A stretch of 64,000 nt of DNA from the NCBI RefSeq assembly GCF_964355755.1, contig NC_092673.1:7633001-7697000 (forward strand). Reading direction: 5' to 3'. The stretch comes from Antedon mediterranea. Its lineage: Eukaryota; Echinodermata; Crinoidea; Comatulida; Antedonidae. The notes below the pieces were generated by a model that worked only from the letters and a program-made list of their open reading frames with translations, made no database searches and was not told where the DNA came from. The position numbers and the translations under genes are program-made. Position 1 is the first letter of the stretch. Each line of letters opens with the position of its first letter. This document shows positions 1 to 11,482 of this stretch, one piece after another.

Positions 1-569
1 GAATATGCATACCAGTTTGTTATAAATACTTTTGAAAGTGGATAAATAGCTGATTCAGGCATACATACTCAAAACAATTTTAGAAACGCTCCATTGTGCA
101 GCCTTACACTATCGTTAATTCAATTTTCATTAGTTTGTTGGCATTAAGATGCCTTTAAAGTTGAAACCCATTTGGTACCATAAAGTATAATAGATAAAGA
201 TTTGGCAGGTGTTCAGTATGAAGTATATTCACCCAAGTCTTATATAACCATGATGATAGCACCATTTAAATCAGGCTAAACTATGTCAGTCTGTTACAAC
301 ACAAAGACATAGTTTAAGATTATAAGTTGCGATATTGATTAAATAAAATTTCAGACATGAATCTGTAATTTTGTGTTCATTTCATACATCTGTTTGGTTG
401 AGGTATAACCAATAATTAGGTTCATATGTCTTCAATTAAGGGCTTCTTCAGCGTCAGTAACTTAATATATTTCAAGAATCGCCCTCTATATAGGTCATTC
501 CTATTCAAAAACTGTCCACGACATATTATACAATTTAAAAATAGTTGTTAGCAAACTTTTTGACAACTT
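1..569 (-). other. Pbx 3' UTR / 3' flank (partial)
   Basis: This sequence follows the TAA stop at 572-570 in the direction of Pbx transcription (minus strand) and is presumed 3' UTR. I find no minus-strand AATAAA or ATTAAA hexamer (TTTATT or TTTAAT on the plus strand) between 569 and 1, so the cleavage site is probably outside the window. I see no ORF, repeat or second gene here. Confidence 0.5.
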
Positions 570-743
570 TTAGTGTTTTCCTTGACTATCGCGAGAATTA
601 CTGTTATCTTCATCTAACGTCTGCAATCCTGCAAAATCATTCCAACTTTCCCCTCCTTCGCCGTTACTCCCCCCGTTACTACCTTGATGCACCTTGTCAT
701 CACTACGTGGCGACCTCTGATTGGTGTGCTCGTGCGTTGAGTC
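570..743 (-). CDS. Pbx: Pbx, last coding exon (C-terminal tail, stop TAA)
   Basis: This is the probable terminal coding exon: 57 codons plus TAA. A good acceptor (T-rich tract, then GATGTTGCAG) precedes GAC at 743, and the phase-0 start matches the phase-0 end of the exon at 7475-7612. The peptide begins DSTHEHTNQRSPRSDDK and ends NSRDSQGKH. It is hydrophilic, rich in Ser, Gly, Asn and Asp, and has no recognisable domain. In vertebrate PBX the equivalent tail is also a low-complexity segment of Ser, Thr, Gly and Pro after an NGGW motif, and the exon upstream here ends NGGSDM, so the junction falls at a comparable place. The assignment rests on strand, phase, splice signal and position, since similarity is weak. 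It could instead belong to an unrelated minus-strand transcript, but nothing else here supports that. The plus-strand ORF over it is a shadow. Confidence 0.6.
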   Translation of the reverse strand, partial: DSTHEHTNQRSPRSDDKVHQGSNGGSNGEGGESWNDFAGLQTLDEDNSNSRDSQGKH

Positions 744-944
744 CTGCAACATCAAATAAAATTAATTTGCATTATTGTTAATATTTTTTATAACTTGATG
801 CTGTAATTTTAACCCTTTGCGTCTCTTTTAATTAAGGAACAATATCAAATAGCATAGATGGATGTGCCGGACATCCCTGGCCAGTTATGAATATATAAAT
901 AATTTACTTTATTGCATTTGAAAGATGTATGAATTTTCTATTTT

Positions 945-965
945 CATTTCATTTCATTTCATTTC
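945..965. repeat. (ATTTC)n pentanucleotide microsatellite
   Basis: Four perfect tandem copies of CATTT/ATTTC, flanked by related TTTTC sequence. Confidence 0.85.
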
Positions 966-2131
966 TGTCCACATTGAATGGTCAGGTACGTGCAGATAGA
1001 GTAAAATACTGTAAGGTTCATTAGTTTTAATTGAACCTGGCCTGAAAGCGGGTCATTTTTACAAGGAAATGATAACAAACAACTAAGCAATACTCACTTC
1101 ATCTTGGAATTCCACTGAACATGCTAATCAGTGATAAATGATGGATGGGTTTCAAAGATGACAACAAAAGCATAAGGTGCAACGATGTATGAATTAAAAT
1201 TAACTAAAAAAGTTGTGAAAAAGGTCATTGATGAACTTTTAACACTTGCAATGCAATGACACATTGAATGAATCAGAATTCATGCTGTTATGAACGCAAG
1301 TGAAAAAAAAAACAACATGCAAGCATCTATAGATGCACTTTCACTCTTTAGCTGTAACAAAATGAATTGTTAAATTGAATAAATTTGAATTAAAAATGTA
1401 ACTGTAAATGGTTAAATAAGCTTTAGGGAATTTTATAAAATTATAATTAATATCTTGTTGTTTTTGTGGAATGATGTTATTGTTAATTTCCTGTTTCTGT
1501 ATGTTTTGTATATGAATGTACTATCCGAAATAAAGAAAATAAATGGATTTGTGAATGAATAAATATTACTATAACATTGGAGATTCAGTACTTTAACTTA
1601 TATGGTTATCTGCATTTTCAATTTAGCGCTTGTTTATCCTATTGTGTTTATATTATGTATATATCTTACAGTATTGAGGCAATCTTTAATTTGGAATGAA
1701 ATTTAGATATTATCTATTATCAATTAAAATATGAAAAGTTACTGGTAAAGTAAATAAGTAAGCCTCAAATTTGGCCAACTATCATTATACCAGCTTTATC
1801 ATCATCTACACCACAAAGAACAAATGCAGTGATCATTGTCCAGCCGAGCCTTTTTAACCAATCATTGGTGTTGGGTAATTGAAATGCATTGAATCAAGCA
1901 TACTACCTACGCTATAACCTAAAACACGTGAAAAGACAAAGTTAACGGCACATAAAAGGTTGATAAAGATGTGTGTGCGATTTGACGGCTATATCCTGAT
2001 AAAATAGTAATGTTGGTATAAAATCTACCATTAAAAATAAATAAAATCATGCAGTTATGAAATGATGTTGCTATAAAATCTAACCTAATAGAAAATACAA
2101 GATTAAAACATCAGATAATTTCAAAGATAAA

Positions 2132-2290
2132 TTTAACAAATCTTTAAATAATTCCTTTGTATAATAAAAAAAAATGTCTAAAATGATAGAATTTGGTTTT
2201 TTTTCTTTAACAAATCTTTAAATAATTCTTATATAATCTTTTTAAAAAATGATAAAGTAATTATCTAAAATGATTGGATCTAAATTGTTC
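2132..2290. repeat. Imperfect tandem duplication, about 75-90 bp unit
   Basis: The phrase TTTAACAAATCTTTAAATAA occurs at about 2132 and again at about 2205. Each copy is followed by T-rich or A-rich filler and then CTAAAATGAT. The second copy has extra A/T insertions, so this is an old local duplication. Confidence 0.6.
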
Positions 2291-3208
2291 CCCTCATTTA
2301 AAAAAAATAAATAAATAAAGGCATTATAAGTGATATACAACTAATCCAAACAGAGGCGGGTAGAGATTGCAAAGTGTAGAAAATCCGTAAGGAAATGTTA
2401 ATAATCCTAGGAAAACCCAAAGATAACCTTAAAATTAATTCCAATTGATACCAACATGACAGCACATTTGTCAGTTCCTGAAAATTGGTATCTTTGGATT
2501 TTGTTACGGATTAAACTGAGAAATTGTCCAAAATTAGGTTTTAGTCTTGTAACTTGTAAAAACAGTAGAATCTCTATTCTAAAAAAAAATGGTCTCCGAA
2601 ATAGAGGAGTCCACTAAATAGAAGGGGTGTATTTTTAAATTGTCCGATGTTCCAAATGGGAAGATTGGTAATGAATTTTAAAATATATTTGTTTAGTTTC
2701 TTTAATATTACTTAAAAATCTTATATTACTAAATAATAACCTACAACAACGCTATCAAACAGAACAATTACTTTTTAAATATTTTAAGATGAATGTACAA
2801 TAAAAATCTCCATTCTATTTTATTAAAACATTTTAATAGATGAAATTGAATATTAATTTCACTGAATCCTATAACATTAAAATTGTACAAATAAAAATAA
2901 ACAATAGTATATTATTATGAAAAAATACAAAATGTTAAAAAAACAGTCATTTTACAATCACATAGATACAAAATATACATTTTACATGTTAATAATTTTC
3001 TAGTATGGTAATAGTAAATAAAAAAAGAAACAGCACCCATTAATTTTACAAAAACACATCAGCCAGTAAAAGAAGGCCTATACATCATGTTTTAAATACT
3101 TTTACAAGATAGTTTAAAAGTTTGACTGTAATTATGTATAAATTCTTATTTAGGATCATACCAATTGTGATGGAAATTAAAAACACTCAAAATGATCTAA
3201 TATCCAAC

Positions 3209-3684
3209 ATCGAGTGTTACATAAATGTAAATCAAGTGTTCCTTAAATGTAAATCGAGTGTCACTTGAATGTACATCAAGTGTTCCTTAAATGTAAATCG
3301 AGTGTCACTTGAATGTACATCAAGTTTTACTTAAATGTAAATTGATTCTTCATAGCAAAGAACACACTAATTGTTGCTTAATGAAAATTGAGTGTTGCTT
3401 ATTATTAATATTAAGTGTTACTTAAATGTACATCAAGTGTTACTTAAATGCACAAGTGCTTCTTAAATGTACATCGAGTATTACTTAAATGTATCTAGTA
3501 TTACTTAAATGTACATCGAGCATTACTTACATGCACATTGAGCATTACTTAAATGTACATTGAGCGTTACTCAAATGCACATCGAGTGTTACTTAAATGT
3601 ACATTGAGCATTACTTAAATGTACATTGAGCGTTACTTAAATGTACATTGTGTGTTACTTAAATGTACATCGAGTGTTACTTAC
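3209..3684. repeat. 22-bp minisatellite, about 20 units
   Basis: Tandem units of about 22 bp with consensus close to ATCGAGTGTTACTTAAATGT plus AC. Variation is mainly ATCGAG versus ATCAAG or ATTGAG, and TTACTTAAATG versus TCACTTGAATG. Units two to five form two copies of an exact 44-bp dimer, a small higher-order repeat. The array is interrupted by degenerate units around 3340-3420. The uniform head-to-tail units without unique spacers exclude a CRISPR array. Confidence 0.9.
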
Positions 3685-6600
3685 AATACTTGACAGATTT
3701 AATCGATGGTTCCACTAGAATTAATATTTATGATAGTGTTATGGGAATAAGCCAATAATATTTGACAGTATTTTATCGGGAGTCCCACTAGGCCTAATAT
3801 TTAAACAAAAATTACCATTTAAACCCAAGTAAAGCATAAATATAATCAAAAGCCTCATTAGCCTTAAGCTGAAGACAATTAAATCTCTTAAAGGGTTTAA
3901 AACAAATTATCAATGTGAATTATTCAAAAGCACTACAAGGAACGACATCAAAATTCAATGTTTAGACACATTATAAAATGTTAAAGAAATTAAAACAACT
4001 GTAAGTTCAGCAATAAATGAATAATTCCAAGGTTATAACAAAATATCAGCGCAGTTTGAGTTAAAGAAATATGGTAATTGATAAAACAATTATCTTGCGC
4101 TTAACTTAATGGTGGTAAAATGTATTAACTTTACACAAATCTACAAATAAAAGTGATAGTTTTATATAATTAAAATTTGCTTAATCAATATTCATAATTT
4201 CATTATTTATTCTTGTTGACAAATATGGAAATTGATAAACTAATAATAATTTCAACCTATTGTCACCAAAATAATTTGTATTTAATAAGTGTTATTTGAT
4301 ATCAATTATTGTTGAAAAAATGGTGTATTCATAGAAGAATTGTTTGCTATTAATAATTATCATTTTGTCAAATTAACTATTGATAAATAATAATTATCAT
4401 AATTATTGTTGAAAACAAGTGTAATTTCATCTTTTTTAAATGTTTGCATAATTTATATATTAATAATTATTAATTAAGTGAAATTAATAAGTATGAAATG
4501 TTTATTATTATTAATCAAATTTGGCAAATATAAAGTAGAAATAGCATTATTGTAGACAATAATTTGTTACAAGGTGGCAGTTAAATTAGGTACAGTAGTA
4601 AATGAAATATACGCTCATAGAATCCAAATAGCATTTCCACCTAATAATCAAACCTCGGCCAAATTGTAAATACAGACATGTGATTGTATCGTTGCTTGAC
4701 ATGAAAGCTAAGATATCAATTTCAAGATTGTGCCAGATCTCGCAAGTTCAACACGAAGATCAGATGAATTAATTCAACCTCGGTGTAAATCTCTTAAGCA
4801 TGTTTAATCATGTGATTATCATGGATTTAATTTGATCTTAGGATTTAACGAATTGTCTTAAATTTGATCAGAGTTTTCAGTGTTAATGAGATTAGAATTT
4901 TGGGATTTACATCATATAAGAATGAAGATCATAATTTGTTAATACTGTATTTTCATATACTTTTATATTTGCAATTTAAAATGTTTAATTAATAGAAATA
5001 TTTGCCTGAATCTTAAGTATAAATTGGCTTATTTGGTCTTAGGATTAATGCTATCTTAAATTTAATCATGAACATTTAAAAATTAATATATTTAGATCAG
5101 ATATAGAGAACACAATTTGATAATTGTATGATTTTAAAGCAAGATATTCATTTTCCAAATAAATCAGATTATCAATTATTAGGTAAAATTAACAATTAAA
5201 TTGATAAATAAAATAAGATAGATACATTTTAAGAATATTATTTATATAAAAATTTAATAATTAAAGTTGATTGAAATTCTAAATTCTGTAATAAAATTAA
5301 CAGTTATCACTAAATAGACTATTTTTCGCAGTATTCATGTAGATTTCAAATATAAAATAATCTTGGTAAAGTGATTTTCTTTCTTGATGTAATTTCTGAT
5401 TTATTATTAATCCCAGAGAGATCTAGTTGGATTTGCGGATTACAACCAAAAATTAACGTATAAATACTAGATGACATACATATATCGCCCTTGAAAAAAA
5501 AAATCTAACATTAACAGACGTTATTGTAAATCAATTTAAACTCTCCACTTTTAAACTATCAAATGCTTTAAGTGAATAGGTGAGCCGAACATGTTAAGCT
5601 TTTGTGCAATATATAAGATTTAACAGAAACATAAGGTTTACAAATCCAATTTTAAAATAAACCTTACAAAATGTAAACTGAAAACGATAATATTTTATCA
5701 AAAACTTTACCAAGATACTATTTGTTGGACTACACAACACATTTTTGCAATACATTACACATATATTTATTAAGAAATTTTCGGACTGTGTTTATACGAC
5801 GATCTATATTTATAGTTATACCTTAAAGTTGTTAATTTAAAACCGATTAATAAATATTAGAATTATTTCAACTTTTCAATAAAATAATGTTTTGTATCAT
5901 ATTAATCACAAAATGTTTAAAATGTTTGGATTATTAAATACAAAAATATGCTAAATTTGATTTTTTTAAACAAAAACGTTAAAACTTATAAATTATTTAT
6001 TACAGAATTCCAAAAGTTTAGTTATTTGTAATACTATTAATAGGATAACAAATTACGAATTTTTAGAGTGTTATGACAAAATTATAAAGTGTAGTGCATT
6101 GAAATAAAATTAGCTTAAGAGCCAAGAAGGCAATTAAATACAACAGGACTATTTCCCAAAGACCGCTGCAGACAGCGTGGTGTCAATCAACGGATTATCT
6201 ACCTATTTTTTCATTCAATTGGGTTTATGTATCGCAATTACCATTCTCCTTTAGGGAATCAAATCTATTTATGAAAGATATTCATATGATTCAATGACCT
6301 AAGAAAAATACTGCAGTTCAAAAAAATATATGCATTGATTGTGTTTCTTCTTTGTTTATACAAAAATAAAGGATTTACAACTATGACTTTGTTCATTATC
6401 TATCTATCTATTTATATATGATAAAAGCTTTAATTGTAAATAAGAAAAACATTACATCTATAATTTATAAAGTTTTTAATGATTTGATTTATTTTGTTAC
6501 TAAAAATACAAATTATAAGTTAAAAATTCTGTACAATTTATGCATTAGCAGATGTGTAAAAATTAAAATCACCAAGTAATATATTTTTTTAATTTAACCG

Positions 6601-7474
6601 ATTTTACACATTGATCACAACCCTTTGTGCATTTCAAGAAAAGACGGTTAAATGGAATGGAATAGAGTTTCCATGTCATGATCAATTTAAATATTTAGAA
6701 TATACTGTACATTGATTTTATTTCATACCTTAAGTTACTTGGCTGCACAACACTATCAAAAGATCTTTAAAATATTTAATAAATAGTTGGAACCTATCTC
6801 CTCTTAAGCTAAATTTTTATTCGTAAAATTACATTTAACACTAAACGATAACATCGTACGCTTAAAGATGAACCTGGACACGTGAAGGTACATTTTATTT
6901 TGTACAGGGCGAATAAGGACCCTTATTATGGACATCATTATTTTTGTAAGTGAATATAGAAAAGAACAAAAGGATAAAGAGGACATGGTTAAATTCTTAC
7001 AAAGTATACTAATAAATGAACAGTCGAAATTTAAAAAATACTTTTATGAATGTGTCCTACAAGGGAACAACAACCTAAACTGGTTTAAGATTTTGTTTTT
7101 GTTCATGGTGTTGGTCTTTCACACCTGCTCCGGTCCAGCTTCAGTTTGTGTTAGATTGAGCACAAATTATTAGTGACTTTTCGTTTTCATGATGCGCCAT
7201 GCAGTAAAAAAATTGGAGCATAGCTGTATGAAGCATCGTGAAAATATGAGATTCAATTGTATATGTCGCTACATAGCTCTATCAGAATGGGTAAATGATC
7301 AAGCGATTACAGTATTTATTGATTTTTAAAAATGAAAAATGAGTGGGTATAATTTCATGCAAAATCTACGATGCAAGTGTGGTTGATTTATGGCATGCAG
7401 GATCGAGCACATCAACTTAAAAGCAAGGCATGATGGGAAGGAATTGAGCGAGTTGGACATCATGAAGCACCTAC

Positions 7475-7612
7475 CATATCGCTTCCTCCATTTCCACTTG
7501 CAGGGTGTTGGTTACTATATTGAGACATGTTGTACATAGAAGACTGGGTGCTTGGGGGCGCTGTGTCATTGTAACCCCCTGTTTGTGAAATTACTTGGCG
7601 AAGGTTTTGAAC
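7475..7612 (-). CDS. Pbx: Pbx, exon with the VISQTGGY motif (C-terminal region)
   Basis: This exon has 46 codons, phase 0 at both ends. The acceptor is a T-run followed by AATAG at 7613 and the donor is ATG|GTAGGT. The peptide starts VQNLRQVISQTGGYND, matching the vertebrate PBX segment VDTLRHVISQTGGYSD, then diverges into an S/Q/N/M/Y-rich tail ending SGNGGSDM. The region lies C-terminal of the homeodomain; in PBX proteins it is conserved but mostly disordered. The donor is only moderate. If the intron is retained, translation runs four more codons (V-G-A-S) into TGA at 7462-7460, giving an alternative C-terminus. When the preceding 125-nt exon is skipped, this exon is read in another frame and stops after 15 codons (see findings). 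Confidence 0.9.
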
Positions 7613-7980
7613 CTATTAAAAAAAACAATGAAATTAAATGTATGTTTATTACTATGCAACCACGTGTAAAAATGCACAAACTTTTGCCAAATTTCAAAAT
7701 ATTGTAATCATTGCATTGAAAAATTAATATTAAAGACGTCGAACTTTCAATAGTTATTTCCTTGTTGAAAAAAATGTTGTTTTTGTTTAGAACAATGCAT
7801 GCAACAGTATCTTAAGTCGAGACGATATGAAAAATAAGGAAGAAAAGAAAAATTAAAAGCTGACCCTAGATATTGGAATGTTTAATAGCACTCAAGCCTG
7901 GCAACAACAATTATGTTTTGCCCTAGTTTACAGTATGTTGATTGAATCATTCGGATTATGTTACACTGAGTAGTACATAC
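7613..7980 (-). other. Pbx short intron (368 bp)
   Basis: The donor is CAG|GTATGT at 7980 and the acceptor is AATAG ending at 7613. It is plain AT-rich intron sequence with no other feature visible. Confidence 0.85.
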
Positions 7981-8105
7981 CTGTGACTGAACATTTGCCC
8001 CAACCTGGTTCGCCATCTGATAGCTGTCTCCATTCTGCATACCCATTGAGTATTCTGAACCTCCCATAATACCTCCTGGTCCTGTCATTGAAAAACTCCC
8101 TGAGC
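7981..8105 (-). CDS. Pbx: Pbx, 125-nt skippable exon (GANVQSQ motif)
   Basis: The exon is 125 nt, enters in phase 1 and leaves in phase 0, with acceptor TTTTTTAG and donor CAG|GTATGT. It encodes a Gly/Met/Ser-rich segment ending NGDSYQMANQVGANVQSQ. That aligns directly with vertebrate PBX LNGDSYQGAQVGANVQSQ, which makes the assignment secure. The length is not a multiple of three. As I recall, the equivalent vertebrate exon is 113 nt and is the one skipped to make PBX1b and PBX3b; both lengths leave remainder 2 on division by 3. Skipping therefore has the same frame consequence in both. Confidence 0.95.
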
Positions 8106-8713
8106 CTAAAAAATAATGATACATTTTAATAAATCATAATCATATTTGTATTGGGAAATAAATGAAAAATTATTTGAACGCAGTGTCCAACAAAACATCC
8201 CCTCGGAATAGGGGTTGGTCAAGGAGGGGTTCTTCACTGTATATGGATACTGTATTTGGATTTTTAAGAAATAAAATAAAGACCTCAGTATTTGTCTCTA
8301 AATTATAATTCTTTCAATTTAAAACCTTACTGAATTAATTAAGATGAAAAAAATATTGTCTATAAAATGAAGACACAAGACTCGGAGATTAGATTCTTGT
8401 CTTATGATGATCCTAATCTCTTCAACCCAGGGTTTATTTAAACAATTTAAAACAAAAAATAGCATCTCTGCAACAAATTTGGATATAAATTTTGATGTCA
8501 AAATTAGTTGAAAAAAATGTTGTGATGAGCAATGAATTTTATAATTTTCAACAAAGTATAATATTTTTCGTCTTTTTTGTTGTCCTTTTGTAGTATATTT
8601 TCCTTTCAATTGTTGCATTTATATGTTTTTATGTCATTTTCTATTCGTTTTGACTGCTGTTATAGAAAAATAAAATATATACTAGACATGTAACTTGTCA
8701 CTTTGACGAGTTA

Positions 8714-10264
8714 GTTATCCGCACGACAAAGGCCACGTAGACGTCATACGTTAGAATATTGCACACAGAAAAAGATTATGGCAATATGACCTGAACTGAA
8801 CAATATGATATGTTGTTATTGCTGAATTCTGTTATTTTGTGTCATATTATATATATACCGGGTACAATAAAGTATACATATTACATACAGTGTAGAATAG
8901 GTGAAATGACTGGACCCGCCATTTATTCCAATTTTTAACATAGCGACGGTATCAAAATGAAACACTAAGATAGCAATTTCTGAAGGAAATTATCTCGGCA
9001 ACAACATATTAATGTGTAAAAGAAATTTAAATACGTAAAATATTGATGCGCGCTCTTTTAAATGTGATGAATTATGACGCAAAAGATGAAAATGCAACTT
9101 TTTTTATTTAACTGGTCATATGATGACGTCACAATATCTGATTGGCAAAATGTTTACATAAATTCGTATCTACAATCCAATAGCTTCCAGAAAACGTTTT
9201 AATCATGATTATCACGTTTTATTCTGACGAGCTATAACAGATTGAAATTTACTGTAAAGACGAAAATAAGTGACCCACGTTATTTACATTTTTAGACATG
9301 ATGACGTCATAAAAATTAAAATATTTTTAACTCATACGAAAGATAGTTGATTGACCTAGATAATATAAAAATCGGGGTAAAAATGAAAAACAGATAATTG
9401 GAGATGCGCTCTATTAAATGTCATGCGCTATGATGAAAGATACAAAAATCCTATATTTTATATTCGCATGGCCATACGGTGACGTCACAATGTTCAGTTA
9501 GCCAAATAAATGCATGATCCAAAATCTACAACTCATCAACTTTCAGAATATGCAAAAAAAATTACTTTCACCGTTTAGTTTAGGAACTACAACTGTTTAA
9601 AAAAGGGCATAATTTTGACAAATTTTGACGATTTTTTGAACTTTTTCATCAAAAATGCACGTAAATTATCCAATTCAACGTGCCCGTATGACGCAATTTT
9701 AAGTCAAAATTGTTCAAAAGTTGGTAAAATTACAAGAAAAGGCTGGAAAAACATAAATCACGCGAAAAAAAATTGTTTTCAACGCTACGTGCGTACCGCG
9801 CGCGTAAAAATTTGAGCGCACGTGGGAATTTTTTACATGCTCTAAATGACATGAAACGCGTAGAAAGTTGATTAGATAGTGATTTTTCGCATTTTGAAAT
9901 TTTAAACGCGCGTGCACGCGTAACTTCGTGTGAAACATGCCAATTTTTTTTCACATTCAGTTAGCGCAAGATATCAATTAAACTTTTGTTAAGTTTCAAT
10001 TTAAATTGCTATATGGTTTTCAATCTATGTTAAATAGGCGAAATTCGTAAAAATGCGCGTAAGTCATGTTGCGCAACTCTGACGTCATTCAAAAATAGGA
10101 GGTGCACAACTTCACCTGAATGATCTCATGCTGACAAAGTTATAACATGTTATGTTTACACGTTTTTGAGATACGCGAGACACAAAAATAGAGGAGAAAG
10201 AAAGAAAAAAAAAAAAAAAAGTAACAGGACAGCTACAAGGAGTTATCCGCTGAGTGCGGATAAC
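8714..10264. mobile_element. Non-autonomous DNA transposon, TA-flanked, GTTATCCGCAC termini
   Basis: The 1551-bp element starts GTTATCCGCAC and ends with its exact reverse complement, with TA on both outer sides, consistent with a TA target-site duplication. The 3' end is a perfect hairpin: GTTATCCGC, loop TGAGT, GCGGATAAC at 10242-10264, next to a poly(A) run. The inside carries two diverged copies of a roughly 356-bp unit (about 8930-9280 and 9285-9610) and CpG-rich sequence around 9780-9930. No transposase-like ORF is present; the ORFs at 9615-9954 are short and overlap on both strands. Terminal matches and flanks fit a Tc1/mariner-type mobilised element, but the family is not recognised. 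Confidence 0.7.
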
Positions 10265-10949
10265 TAATAATTATCTTTAAAAAAATACTTTATTCGATGT
10301 CAATCACTAATTTAGGCGTCACCTTAAAGAATGAAGGTAACCATAAAATGTAATGCCGTGTATTTTCGTAAGTTGTTAAATGTTATCTTATTTCAGACTA
10401 GACAATATATTTTTATTATTTTCATGGTATTATTTAAGCCCAAAATATATCAAAATTTATTCCACACGTATAAGATCAGTTAAATCTTAAAATTAAATAT
10501 TGAGAAAGATCAAGTCTTCGACTATGGTAAGAAATTATGTTATAGTGCCCTCTATAATTTCAAACTGGTTCCAAGTATTTTATACAAAATTGAGAATTCT
10601 ACATGGTATAAACAATGAAGGCAAACAAAGACTACATCAACCTACTTTGGTCCAACATAACAGCTATAATTAGTACTGTACTAGTACTGCAAAAGTTATT
10701 AATTTCCATTCAATTGCAATAGATCGCCAATGAAACTAGGAAATAGGGCATACTTGCCGGCCAATTAATATCAAACTCGGTCGTAGCCAAAGGGGTTTTC
10801 TCATATTTACAAACACTAATCAAGCAATTGGAGGTAGGTAAAAGGTTAAGCCTGGTTTCAATAAAATAGGATGTCTCAGATGTATGTAATCTATCAGATA
10901 CAGTAAGACAGACAGAGTCAATCTCAGTTAAATTGTACGAAATACAGTA

Positions 10950-11095
10950 CCCTTCCTCTGGGCACCCCTATTAAAGGAACAGTATCAGGTAAAATGTACA
11001 ATGGCAGAAATATACAGTATAGGGGACAGCCTAATTAAGGAGACATGTGGTTAAGGTCCATAGGTGTCCCTTTAATAGAGATTCCAGTTCTACTA
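10950..11095. repeat. Dispersed 'GGGACAC...TTAAGG' repeat, copy
   Basis: The copy holds CACCCCTATTAAAGGAACAG, then GGGGACAGCCTAATTAAGGA and TGTCCCTTTAATAGAGATTC. These are alternating direct and inverted forms of one short unit found elsewhere in the window (18.3, 55.0 and 62.2 kb). Confidence 0.6.
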
Positions 11096-11482
11096 CAGGT
11101 GAAACCGTACCATATATATTCAATATAATCATAATTTCATAACCGAATTATTACTTGGCCAATACATACAATACATCTATTTGGATGTTCAATTTAGGAG
11201 AAACCGTACACAGTACACCCTATATTATAAATGGGCATTTTACAGATAGAGTTATGAAGAGAAATGAAGTGCCTCGGGAAAAACAGGACTTTCTATCTGG
11301 TCTACTAATCAGACAATTAATGATAAAACGAAGCAGACAAATTACAACAATGGTTAATTTGCTTGATTTTACTAAAAGCTTTAAATGACCCATCACTTGA
11401 CATCAGATAAGGACTTTTATTTTCGTAAAAGAGACAGAGTTCTAACATGCATTTAAAACCTTGTATTATTTCTAAATCTTAC

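Larger units (their letters stand above)
744..7474 (-). other. Pbx intron (6.7 kb) before the last coding exon
   Basis: The donor is at 7474-7473 (ATG|GTAGGT) and the acceptor ends at 744 (TTGCAG). The contents are noncoding and AT-rich: a short ATTTC pentanucleotide run, an imperfect duplication near 2.1-2.3 kb, a 22-bp minisatellite at 3.2-3.7 kb, and diverged AT-rich sequence with TAATAATTATC-like words around 4.2-4.6 kb. At 1500-1560 a stretch with AATAAAG and AATAAAT looks like a retroposon tail. No second gene is visible; the overlapping short ORFs at 6804-7173 are low-complexity chance ORFs. Confidence 0.6.
8106..11482 (-). other. Pbx intron (3.4 kb)
   Basis: The donor is AGTG|GTAAGA and the acceptor TTTTTTAG. 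Nearly half is occupied by the inverted-repeat element at 8714-10264. A copy of the GGGACAC dispersed repeat lies near 10950-11095 and a weaker one near 8183-8258. ORFs at 8319-8618 and 11155-11388 have no recognisable similarity and look like chance ORFs in repeat-rich sequence. Confidence 0.85.

Noticed and set aside
545-781. Plus-strand ORF of 78 codons
   Set aside because: It is antisense to the probable last Pbx exon and overlaps its acceptor; no family features.
3209-3684. Regular short repeats suggesting a CRISPR-like array
   Set aside because: Units are contiguous with no unique spacers and the window is animal DNA; it is a minisatellite.
7384-7393. TGATTTATGG, a Hox-Pbx-type site next to an exon
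   Set aside because: Such matches are expected repeatedly by chance in 64 kb of AT-rich DNA, and the surroundings show no other sign of regulatory DNA.
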